This document shows positions 28,601 to 40,600 of a stretch of 64,000 bases of DNA, one piece after another. Origin of the DNA: Holothuria scabra (lineage: Eukaryota > Echinodermata > Holothuroidea > Aspidochirotida > Holothuriidae). The notes under the pieces were generated by a model. It was not told the DNA's origin, made no database searches, and saw only the letters and a list, made by a program, of their open reading frames with translations. Position numbers and translations under genes: made by a program. Location: the NCBI GenBank assembly GCA_037179385.1, contig CM074180.1, forward strand, positions 31,167,455 through 31,231,454, in the 5' to 3' direction. The first letter of the stretch is position 1. Every line of letters begins with the position of its first letter.

Positions 28601-31600
28601 GTATGGTTTTACATAGCTCTGTTTGTGTTAAAATTGGCTGATGATACTGCACTAATTTCACACTGTTCCAGACATTCAATATTCCTTCCATTTGCTGAGA
28701 TGATTTCATTTTCCAAAATTGCATCCCAAATTTTCAATTCAAGATGTACACCATAAAACACTTAGAAAGATTATTTCTCACCATCTGAAGGGGTTTCTGA
28801 AGCCCAAAATTTTCTCCTTGGCAATGTGTCAACCCATAGCCCAACTATTGGATATCACTTATGAGCAGGAGCAATTTACCCAAACTTGTTTTGAAGCAAC
28901 AGCAAAATCTCACCGTTTTCTTCTAATTTCTCTTCATAGTACTTTTCATAATATTTAAAGACCTTGGTATTTCATATTCAAGGTAAACCAAGCAGTTACT
29001 CCTAGAAAATTTTACCGCTAAGGAGGAAAGATACTTTCACATGATTTTCAAAAGCCAATCAAAGAAAAAGACAATCTGTTGTATTGATTCAAGTAGGGGT
29101 GACCTCTCTTGGCTTTTAAAAGCAGTGTACAGTATGGAAATGAGCAGAGAAAATGGTTTCCTGGATGACAAGTGCATAACACACTTTTCTGATTGTCAGA
29201 ATACTGGTAAGAGAAAATAACTTGCAATAAAACATACAAATTTCATATTTTTTCAAGAGGACCAGAGAAAAATTAATTCAAAATGTTTAATACAAAGGCT
29301 TCATTTTGATGACTAAACACATTGAATCTGATTGCTTCAGTAGTAACCTTGTGTTGATGAGTGTGGGTCAATATATCAGTGTGTAGATTTTAACACGTTT
29401 TACTCTGTCCTGACAATGTCTTCACACCTCAGCCCAGTTGAAACAAACAGTCTCCACATCTTTATCCTTTAGTTATTGAATTTTCCTGTAGAACAGATAA
29501 TCAATGAAAAATTTTGTTGAAAGAACACATGTGTTTAATGCCTTGAGTTAGGTTTTTTAAACCTCTTTCACATCATATTAGTTATTTGGAATTCAAATTA
29601 GTTTTAAGTTTGAAGAGATTTAATTTTGTTGTTGATCATATTAGAACCATGCGTAGTTGTTTTGGAACAATCAGCTTTCAAATGGGAACCTTACTCGCCA
29701 TTCTTCACAAAATTTGTCATAATTTTCGCATTGATAAACATTTTACTTTGATGCCCTCGAGTTATTTCTTTTCAATATGTATGGTAAGAACAAACATTGT
29801 CTGAGACATGTATGTAGGGAGTTTTCATGGAAATTCCCTGATATATGCCAACCAGAAAGGCTGCACCCAAGACATCCCTCCATCTCCCTGGATCAGTACC
29901 CTTAAAAATGTCAGTGAACAAAGTGTTTAGGTTTGGTGAAAGCTTGGTTCTTTTTCAGAAATGAAAATTGAGCCAAAGGTACTAGATAGCACACTTTTGC
30001 ATGAAGAGGACCTTTCATAACCAGAAAAGCTTTTGTAATTTGGGTAGGGGTTTTTATGGTGTACTCTCTGAATGTACCCACAAATAATACCCCCCCCCCA
30101 TAAAGAAATCCCCATCCCACATGCACAAAAAATAGCTAGTCAACTGAAACATCCAACTTCTCTTACAGCTGTAAGCATGGATTTATATTTGAATGGATAA
30201 TAAAGTAGTCAGATGTAGCTATTCTGACATAGAGCAATACAGTGTCATTGTTATGCATGGTTTTACAACTGTAAAGGGAAAATATGTAAAGCCTTCTGGG
30301 ACCATGGAGAGAAAATTGTCTCAATTTTCTTCTGAATTAGACTCACATTTCATGTGTCTGAAAGTACAAGAAAGTGCATCCATATCAGGCTTTATTTATA
30401 TGGTATAATGAAGACACAGGAATTTGTCTGTTCCACTGTATCAAGCTTTGCGAGAATTTTCACACTTTTCAGGTGACTCAGTCGGTTTCATGTTCCTTGT
30501 CATTTTGATGATTTACAAACTCTTCATTACAAAGAATTCTTATGAGAAATGTTACTTTTATATTTCTATCTTAATATATTGTACTTTCTCAGAACAACAG
30601 CCGTGTGTCCAATCGTAGATGTGATTGACAACATGCAATTTACAGTGCGCCCTCAAGGCTCAGGTGACATGGACAGAGGAGGTTTTGACTGGAGTCTCTA
30701 CTGGAAACATTTTCCACTACCTCAGTTTGAAGTAGACAGACGAGAATACCCAACAGAGCCCTACAGGTTTGCTGTCCTTTATTCAATTTGATTGGACAAG
30801 TTCCAATATTGAATGGATGAGACTGTGCCAGAATACAATTTATGCAAAGAAGCTGTTTAACCTGACCTGGTTTTATGATTACTAAGCTTACTGTTACTCT
30901 TTAAGTATCCTTTTAGGTTTTGCATGACCTTTTCTTGGCTTGGAACAGGCATGTAGGGGCAGGACTTTGTTGCTACAACAGATGCTTTCACTGAGGAGGA
31001 ACTCTTAGAAGCTCTCAGAAATGTCAGAAATTAGAGGGGTTTCCTTTAATAATAGCACCCTGTATTAGATATCACTTCTGTATGCTAACACAAGTATCAT
31101 CGTTTTACCAAGAGTCCGTCAATTAGTATGTGTTGTACATCATCTGTGTGCTACTGTATACGTTTTGTACGCAATGACCGACTCAAGATACAGTCACTAT
31201 ACGTACAGTAGTTTTAAAAGCCAGTAGCAGACGTTCATTAAATAATATACTTATTACCTTGCCCTTACATCTAAGGTAGCCTATGTTTGCTAAATGTCTC
31301 TTGTCATCTTTTAATTTATTTATTATTTATTTTTAACAGATCTCCTGCCATGGCAGGTGGCTTGTTTGCAATGGACAGGGAATTTTTCTTTGAACTGGGT
31401 GCATATGATGAAGGACTTGAAATCTGGGGTGGAGAGAACTTTGAATTGTCTTTCAAGGTATTGTCCCCCAAAGCATTCTGGTATTATTTAATGCTTCGTC
31501 ATAATTAGATATTTGCAAAGATTGTTTCTTGTAATTTGAGTTTGGTTTATGGATGAGAACAACTTCAGTTAGTACAAATGATTTACTTGTATTGTAATAA

Positions 31601-34600
31601 TGTAGGCTACACTTTTTATGCTGTATGCTTTGCAAGAAAAAAATACTGGTTGTGTAGGGTGATGATGGGTTGAGGTTACTGTAAGACAGTGTTATAAAAA
31701 GTTTCATTATTAATATTTTTTCTTTGGAGAAGCTTCTCTTCTGTTTTGCTGACCAATGTATATCATAGAAGTAGTAGAATTGCCATTTCTATAACCTGGG
31801 AAAAAGGGGTTATCTAGTCAGAATACAGGAGAAAAGTTGATGTGTACTGTGTTTTAGCCAGTGTATCTAGGACATGAAGATGAGTTTTTGGTTTCGATGA
31901 TAAGAGAAACCTATGCAATCATGATGGCGTGTGTATGTATGTGTGTATGTGTGTTTGTGTGTTTGTGACACTTTGCTTGTTAGCACGATATCTCAAGATA
32001 GAAATGTCTGACAATTTTCAAACTTGATACATGGATGCCCCATATTGAGAGGAAGAACCCTATTGTTTTTGGCGGAGGTCAAAGGTCATCTGGGGTCAGG
32101 AGGGGTCAATTTCTGAAAACTTTGTTAGCACGATATCTCAAGATAGGAAACTTGTATAGATTTCATATTTGGTATGTGGATGCGTTATGGTCAGAAGATG
32201 GTCCCTAATGTTTTTGGTGGAGGTCAAAGGTCATCTGGGGTCACCGGGGGTCAAAGTCTGAAAATCTTGTTAGCACAGTATCTCAAGATAGGAAACTTGG
32301 ATCGATTTCATATTTGGTATGTGGATGCGTTATGGTCAGAAGATGGTCCCTATTGTTTTTGGTGGAGGTCAAAGGTCATCTGGGGTCACCAGGGGTCAAA
32401 GTCTGAAAATCTTATTAGCACGATATTTCAAGATAGGGAACTTGGATAGATTTCATATTTGGTATGTGGATGTGTTATGGTCAGAAGATTGTTCATATTG
32501 TTTTCGGTGGAGGTCAAAGGTCATCTGGGGTCACCGGGGGGTCATAGTCCGAAAAACTTGTCAACACAATATCTCAAGGGAGAAAAATTGGATAGATTTC
32601 ATATTTGGTTTGTGGATGTGTTTTGGTCAGAAGATGGTCCCTATTGTTTTTGGTGGAGGTCAAAGGTCATCTGGGGTCACCAGGGGTCAAAGTCTGAAAA
32701 TCTTATTAGCACGATATTTCAAGATAGGGAACTTGGATAGATTTCATATTTGGTATGTGGATGTGTTATGGTCAGAAGATTGTTCATATTGTTTTCGGTG
32801 GAGGTCAAAGGTCATCTGGGGTCACCGAGGGTCATAGTCCGAAAAACTTGTCAACACAATATCGCAAGGAAGAAAAATTGGATAGATTTCATATTTAGTT
32901 TGTGGATGCATTTTGGTCAGAAGATGGTCCCTATTGTTTTTGGTGGAGGTCAAAGGTCATTTGGGATCACCAGGGGTCAATGTCTGAAAATCTTATTAGC
33001 ACGATATTTCAAGATAGGGAACTTGGATAGATTTCATATTTGGTATGTGGATGTGTTATGGTCAGAAGATTGTTCATATTGTTTTCGGTGGAGGTCAAAG
33101 GTCATCTGGGGTCACTGGGGGTCAAAGTCTGAAAATCTTGTCAACACAATATCTCAAGATAGGAAACTTGGATAGATTTCATATTTAGTATGTGGATGCG
33201 TTTTGGTCAAAAGATGGTCCCTATTGTTTTTGGTGGAGGTCAAAGGTCATCTGGGGTCAGCAGGGGTCATTTTCTGAAAACTTTGTTAGCACAATATCTC
33301 AAGGGATGAAACTTGTATGGATTTCATATTTGATACGTGAATGCATTATGGTCAGAAGATGGTCTCTATTGTTTTTGACGGAGGTCAAAGGTCATCTGGG
33401 GTCACCGTGGGTCAAAGTCTGAAAATCTTGTTAGCACAATATCTCAAGATAGGAAACTTGGATAGCTTTCATATTTGGTATGTGGATGCGTTATGGTCAG
33501 AAGATGGTCCCTAATGTTTTTGGTGGAGGTCAAAGGTCATCTGGGTTCACCAGGGGTCAAAGTCTGAAAATCTTATTAGCACGATATTTCAAGATAGCAA
33601 ACTTGGATAGATTTCATATTTGGTATGTGGATGTGTTATGGTCAGAAGATTGTTCATATTGTTTTTGGTGGAGGTCAAAGGTCATCTGGGGTCACTGGGG
33701 GTCAAAGTCTGAAAATCTTGTCAACACAATATCTCAAGAAAGGAAACTTGGATAGATTTCATATTTGGTTTGTGGATGCGTTTTGGTCAGAAGATGGTTC
33801 ATATTGTTTTTGGTGGAGGTCAAAGGTCATCTGGGGTCACCGGGGGTCAAAGTCTGAAAATCTTGTCAATACAATATCTGAAGGGAGGAAACTTGGATAG
33901 ATTTCATATGTAGTTTGTGGATGCGTTTTGGTCAGAAGATGGTCCCTATTGTTTTTGGTGGAGGTCAAAGGTCATCTGGGGTCAGCAGGGGTCAAAGTGT
34001 GAAAATCTTATCAGCACGATATTTCAAGATAGGGAACATGGATAGATTTCATATTTGGCATGTGGGTGTGTTATGGTTAGAAGATGGTACCTTTTGTTTT
34101 CGGTAGAGGTCAAAGGTCATCTGGGGTCACTGGGGGTCAAAGTGTGAAAATCTTGTCAGCACAATATTTCAAGATAGGGAACTTGGATAGATTTCATATT
34201 TGATGTGTGGATGTGTTATTGTCAGAAGATGGTTCATATTGTTTTTGGTGGCAGTCATAGGTCATCTGGGGTCACTGGGGGTCAAAGTCTGAAAATCTTG
34301 TCAACACAATATCTCAAGGGAGGAAACTTGAACAGATTTCATATTTGGTTTGTGGATGCATTATAGTCAGAGGATGGTCTCTATTGGTTTTGGTAAAAGG
34401 TCAAAGGTCATCTGGGGTCACCGGGGGGGACAACAATATCACAAGGTAGGGAACTTGGATAGATTCCATATTTGGAATGTGAATGGGTTAAAGTTAGGAG
34501 ATGGTCCCTACAGAGATGCCAAGTATCTTGATTTAGGTGGATTAATTACCATTTTCACCCTCAATTCCGCAATTACGAATATCCTCCAAAAATTGCTCTT

Positions 34601-37600
34601 TTCACATGTTAAGGATCTTTGTTGAAATCTCAAAGTGTCTAGCTCCATAAACTGAAAAGTTTAGGCCAAAATTGTATGGTTCGAATGAACAAGTGGGCTA
34701 GTACTTTCTGCCTAGGCTTAATGTAGGCCTAAGTTAGGCCTAGCCGATGCTTCATCTTTCACAAAGCAGAATCGAGTACTGAAGAGGATCAACAAAATCC
34801 ACTTGGCCAAGAACATCAAAAATATTTAAAAGGCATTGGTAAAAAACCCTTATACAACAATCTGCAGTACTTTTGTGAGCTTTAGGTGTAAAGTTTTTCC
34901 CTGCGATTTAATTTTCGTCATCATGTCTAATGTCTTGGCACTTTTGCCATTGCCTAATGTATAGCATATATGTACATTTTGAACCTATTCTACACATGTA
35001 TGTTTCTGTGTAATATCCTTAGGCTAGCCTAGTGGGAAATTAAGCTTTCCTACCAATATTTTATTTGTTCTAAAACATGATATAAAGCATGCAGCAGCAT
35101 ATTTTGGTAGCAGGGTGGTATCTGCAGCGGGGGAAAACTTACGGAATTCTCCCATATATATTAGTGTTATGAGAAGCTGTTCAAAAGTCCTCCCATATAT
35201 ATTAGTGTTACAAAGTGTCATTGCAAAATAATGTCTTGACTCTGCAGTATTTATGGGGTTGGTTCAAACCTCTGCACTGAAATCTAACCCTCATCAAAGT
35301 CTTAAAAGTATTATTAAACCTTTCAGCTGGAAAGGATGGGGAGAGGGTCCTTAGTTTACAGTGTTTTGAACTCTCAAGACTTTTTGCAGGTAATTATACA
35401 AAACCATCATTATGTCATTTCTTAATTGTACCATGGTTTTTTAGGGTTGCCCTAGCATGAGGGGGGTCCACTTTTAAAGAAGGTTTGCATGATTCCTATT
35501 TTCATTTCTTGAAGTCAGCTCGAAGCCTTTTGAAATTGCAATGTGTAGAGGTTAAAGGATTTGTAGGGTCACTGGTGGTCAAAATGTGAATGACAACCTT
35601 GTTTAATAGGTGTTAACACATCTTAAAGTGGGAGACTTAAATAGATTTCACGTGTGATTTGTGAATGCTTATGGTAAGAAGATGATCCCTATTTTTGGTG
35701 GGGGGGGGGGACAAAGGTCATGTGGAAAAACAAAATTATTTTTTGAACATGTTAGTATAACATTTGAATGAGAAGATAATGGTACATGATGGGATTATTT
35801 GAAACGTAACGTTTGTGTATCATCGAAACCTCAATGCAGTTTTGCATTCTGGTTCAACTTGTTAAGGGGAAACATAGGGCTGTTTGTTTCATTAAATGAA
35901 TACTGGTTTATATGTAGTCATTTCATATGAGTTGCACAGCAGTTTTTGTAAGTGCCAGGTGGCAAAAGGTTGCTTGAGAATGTTTAATTTTATCTGTCCG
36001 CAAAGCATTCTGTATTGGATTCAACTTTAAAAAGTATTGGTCAAATTTATTCTTTAATGTTTCAACTTCAAAATGGAGGGCACATGAACATCCACCTTGG
36101 GGAATCATTATAAAAGTTAGTCATTAATAGAGTTATAACCAAGTCATGCTTTTTTGTGACAAAGTCAATGCACTTATTTTATTGACTTGAGTCAAGTCAT
36201 AATTCCAGCTTCCGTTATTTCGGGAGAGGGAGGGGGAGAGATAACCTAGAATTCATCAAGTCTTTTTGCAAGGTGTAGCTCTAGTCATGACTTGATTACA
36301 ACTCTGGGAATTACAAGGATGGCAGGATGGCAGGGTAGTGCTTATTACAATGTCAAAATTAGACATCTAGTCACTATAAGTACGGCTGTAGAGAAAAACA
36401 AAACATTTTGTTCAGTGCATGTGTATGTACAATGATAGTCTGACTGTACTGGTTCTTCATGACATCTTTTACAGTACTGTACATGTTTCGATATTGTGAT
36501 ATCATTATATTGAAATGTTTGCCATCAGACAATGCCAATTGGTATAATGTTTTCAAGAATGTACACAAGCAAATGCATGACAAGACAAGTGTTTCCATAT
36601 GTATATCAAGCATGGTAATATTTGCATAATCAATATTCAGGTTCATAAGTAAATATTTACATCTCTTGTATTTTTAACAGGTATCATTTGTAACATATTT
36701 CACTTTTTTCTGCTTCAAAAAATAACACTTTTTAGTTAATATTTGTTTCTCTTCCTTGTAAATCAGATTTGGATGTGTGGTGGCTCTCTCCTCTGGGTAC
36801 CATGCTCAAGAGTAGGTCATGTGTATCGTATTTTAGGGAAAGTCCCATATGGAGCGCCTAACGGAACAAGCATGCTGGGCCTGTCAGACAGGGTATGTAA
36901 TGTTGCAGTTTGGTTTATACATCTCAATATGAAACCAGAAGTTTATAAGTTGATATACAACCCTATCTAACCTACATTACAAGATCATAATGATATTAAA
37001 CCAGTCGAGCTGATTTTATTCTTTATTTTATTTTCTGTGCCAGTTGCTGGACTACATTACAAGTCAGGCGTGTAACCAGGATTGTTTCATTGGGAGGGTT
37101 GGTGTCATAGGGGGTTTTGGGGCACGACATGAGGGAAAAGTCTAAGGATAGTGAGAAAAAACCGCTATTTTAGGTGTGTTTTGCATTGCAAGGTTGGGTC
37201 ATGGGGGGTTCTGACCCCCTCCTCCCCCCCCTCCCCAGTTATGGGTTGATCAGGTTATTGCTGTAATATGACAAAAAAAAAAACATGTCTGTGATAAATG
37301 TTACAAAGGGAACTTGACTTACTTTCAGCTCTCAGACCAAGTCATATGCTGTGCTGACAATGATGAGTCATATTGTCACAGTTTTAATATTCAAAGGCAG
37401 TTGTTCATCATGCAACACAGTTCCAATACTTCCATTTACTCACTTTTAGCCCATCCCACAGCTGTCTTAAACTCATCCTCAGCCAAAAAAATCCTTGTTC
37501 ATTGCTTTTAGGGCATATCGCTCTTAGTACATGTGTTTCAATATGAGCTACTCTGCATTTTTTTTTTTTGTTGAATTTGATGTCAATCAAAGAGCTGTGT

Positions 37601-40600
37601 TTATTGAGAATTTCTGTAAACTACTTGTATGTAAAATTACAGTTTGTGGTTTCAAATGACTGCCTTCAGACTAAGATCTTGTTTTATACTCACTTGAAAG
37701 TGACCTTGATTCTTGGCTAAGGCATTAGAAATGTGCTACAAAGCCAGTAATTTGTTGCAGATTCAAATCAGCTCAACATCTTTGACTTTGGTCTTTCCTT
37801 GTTGCTAGTGGCTGACATGGAATGTGTCAGATGGTGATATTGTGCATGGACTCATGTGAATGACATTTTTGCTCTTACAGTCACATAATTTCCAGGCAGG
37901 TTACTCTGAGGTATCTTTTACTTGGCATATGAATTCTTCTTGTCGAGTTGAAGATTTGGACTGGGAGGTTCAAGGTCTTTTGGGGTAGTACTGGAGGTCA
38001 AACTGTTAAAAACATGGCTTCTCAATATGGTTAACTTTAATACTGAGTCTTGTACTTGGCATTTAGATGCTTCATATGAAGAAAGAGAACCATGTTCATT
38101 TTGAGTAAGGGGTTAACCATGAAAACTTCGTAAAAACAAGTAACATTATACAGTCATGTACATCATGCTGGGCATGTCAATGCCCTTATTGATTAGAGGT
38201 TCCCTATTGTTTTGTGTTGGAACTATGGCAAGTATGTAAGTCTTTACTATATTTTGGGGTATGTGTAAGTTTTACATTTCTTCACTCCAGAATCTCCGAA
38301 GGGTGGTGGAAGTATGGATGGATGAATACAAAGAATATTTCTACAGGAGTAAACCAGAATCTGTGTTTGTGCCTATTGGAGACCTGGAGAAACAACATGA
38401 ATTCAGACAAACACATAATTGCAGATCTTTTGACTGGTTCATGAAAGAAGTAGCTCCTGACATTACCTTAAAATATCCTTTCCCACCAGAAAATGTGAAA
38501 TGGGGAGAGGTAAGAGTAACTGGTTTATATCTGGTGTAGACCCTTTTCATGTAACATCATCATGTGTTTTCTGTGCAGCTTATTTAAATGTGTATGTAAA
38601 GAGCTCCCCTTCTTCCTAAATTGACAATGAAGCATTCTGGTGGACAGGGATGTAGGTAGCTACAGGGATCGTCAGTGGTCAGCTCTAAGAGGAACTCACA
38701 ATTGCCGACCACCACTAAAGAAAGAAATTCATATTACTGACTACCACTCGTGCACCTGTATTGTGCAACCCCAACTCTTGTCCAAGCTAAATAGGGAACT
38801 ACAATGTAATATACGGCTGCGCAATTTATACAACCACCACTTCAGAAATTACAATCACCACTTACAAATTGCTAGCTACAACTGTGCTGGTGGACATCTG
38901 CTCACCACTCATGTGTAGACAGGCAAATAAAGATTATTCAAAATTAGTGAAATAGGTTCCTTGTGAACAGATAAGGCGGCATCGATAATGCTGGGGGAAA
39001 CTATTCCAGTCTCTGACAGTCTGAGCCAAAAAACTTAGTTGCTACAAAATGGAACAAGAATGCAGCAGGCAGTAATGCAGAATGTGCATCAGCTAGGTTC
39101 TACAGATTGCATGCTGAAAGCTAGGTGTATAAGTCTGGCTGAAAAGTGTTTTCAAAAACAGAACCGATCCACTACATTTACACTGTGTCTATACAGCTAT
39201 TTATATGCTACGTCTTTGCACAAATAGTGGTCTGTGTTGATGGTCCATCATCCATACATCAGAATCATCAGCATGTAACTACTGCATATTCAGCTATATA
39301 CACTGCAGTTTTGTTGCATTTTTGGAAAAGGGTGACTTTTATTAGAGGATGTATTTTATTTTAAAAGAAATGGCAAAATAAGCCTCCTTTAATGTCTTTA
39401 AAGCAAGCCAAAAATTTCTTAGATGTAGAAGTACGGGATAAGTTGCAGGCACGGACTTCCTGTATACATGGACAGAGCATGATGGTTGCCTGCTGTGGTG
39501 TTGTGTGTGAAAGTTTTAACTTGCTCAAGTGGGTTAAGTCAACAGATTTTGCAAGAAACTTGAAATAGTATCAAAATGATGCAAGGTAAGGTCAAAATGA
39601 CTACATATATTGCAAGAACATGATATTATTTCCTATTCAATTAAAAATTTTGTTTGATATATTAGTTTTGACTTGCTCAAGTAGTTAAAATCAACAGATT
39701 TTGCAAGATACTTGAGATAATTTTGAAAAAATGCAAGGTAAGGTAAAAATCACTACAGGTATTTCAAGAATATGACATTGTTTCCCATTCAATTAAAAAT
39801 TTTGTTTGAGATATTACAGTCACCATCAAATCTTGCTAATTTATAGCTTCACACAGGGCATCTTGGTGCACCTGTTTTTGGTTTGAATGATGGGGACAAT
39901 TTTTTCCATCATCCTCTGTCCATGTATATAGGAAGTCCGTTGTTGTAAGGTACCTCTTATTCCCAGCTTCCTTTAAGTGAATTGCTGTTTCCCTGAAACT
40001 GTTTGTTCTTGTTACAGTCACTTAATTTTTAATGAAAAAACCCAAATACCCTTTGCAAATTAATCATGCGATGCACAACTGTTTTGTCTTTCAAAGCTTT
40101 ATTGGGAGGCATTCATTCGATGTGGAGTGTTTGTGGAATATAGGATGCAGTGGATTGGTTTATTGATGTGGATGTATCAAATTGTATCGCAGTCTTCATC
40201 CAACATGGCATCTTTCTTACTTTATAGGCAAAAAACTTGGGTCAACTCTTTATGGAAGAATTGTAAATATTCTGTTATCTATCTGTCTGTCTGAGACTAT
40301 ATTGTAACAAAGCATCTGTTTTCTTTCACTGGTTCTCATAAAAAGATTCCTTGGTCCAAAAATCTTTTTCATCCATAAATTTCTCCAGATTCTAAACTAA
40401 ACTAGAATTCCACTCATGGTTCAAGATATTTGAAAAAAAAGGGTTTGACATTTTAATTTGTCACATGGCATATTTGTGATATGTTACATTCATAAATATC
40501 AAAGGTGACTAACACTTTAAATTACCCTCCAAGAAATGTGTGAAATCAGAATAATATTCTGCATGTAGAAACTTCAGGATGCCTCATAGAGATTTTGAAA

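Larger units (their letters stand above)
27906..30592 (+). other. rest of GALNT7 intron after exon c
   Basis: It contains the LINE reverse transcriptase remnant and a family B MITE, listed separately. In 27906-28360 and 29123-30592 I see nothing beyond AT-rich intron sequence and a C-run near 30090. Confidence 0.55.
31889..35854 (+). mobile_element. Helentron-like non-autonomous element (type A1) in GALNT7 intron 5
   Basis: Order: GGTTTCGATGA (31890-31900) within a GGTTTC/GAAACC hairpin; TG-rich run; TGTGACACTTTGCTTG; seventeen 145-bp units; about 1 kb of non-repeat sequence; two decayed units (about 35560-35720); TCATCGAAACC (35820-35830), the exact complement of the 5' motif; an AATGCA/TGCATT hairpin; CTGGTT (about 35849-35854). 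Subterminal inverted repeats, internal tandem repeats and a 3' hairpin are the published layout of non-autonomous Helentrons (DINE/HINE-like). No protein is encoded. The class is inferred from structure. Confidence 0.7.

Noticed and set aside
32174..34106. A series of overlapping reading frames of 91-172 codons with repeated [10 protein letters not shown] and LDRFHIW-type blocks
   Set aside because: They are produced by the 145-bp tandem unit, whose length is one more than a multiple of three, so the same DNA is read in all frames. There is no start context, splice site or protein family.
32076..34430. CRISPR array
   Set aside because: The whole 145-bp unit repeats with no unique spacers, and the window is animal nuclear DNA.
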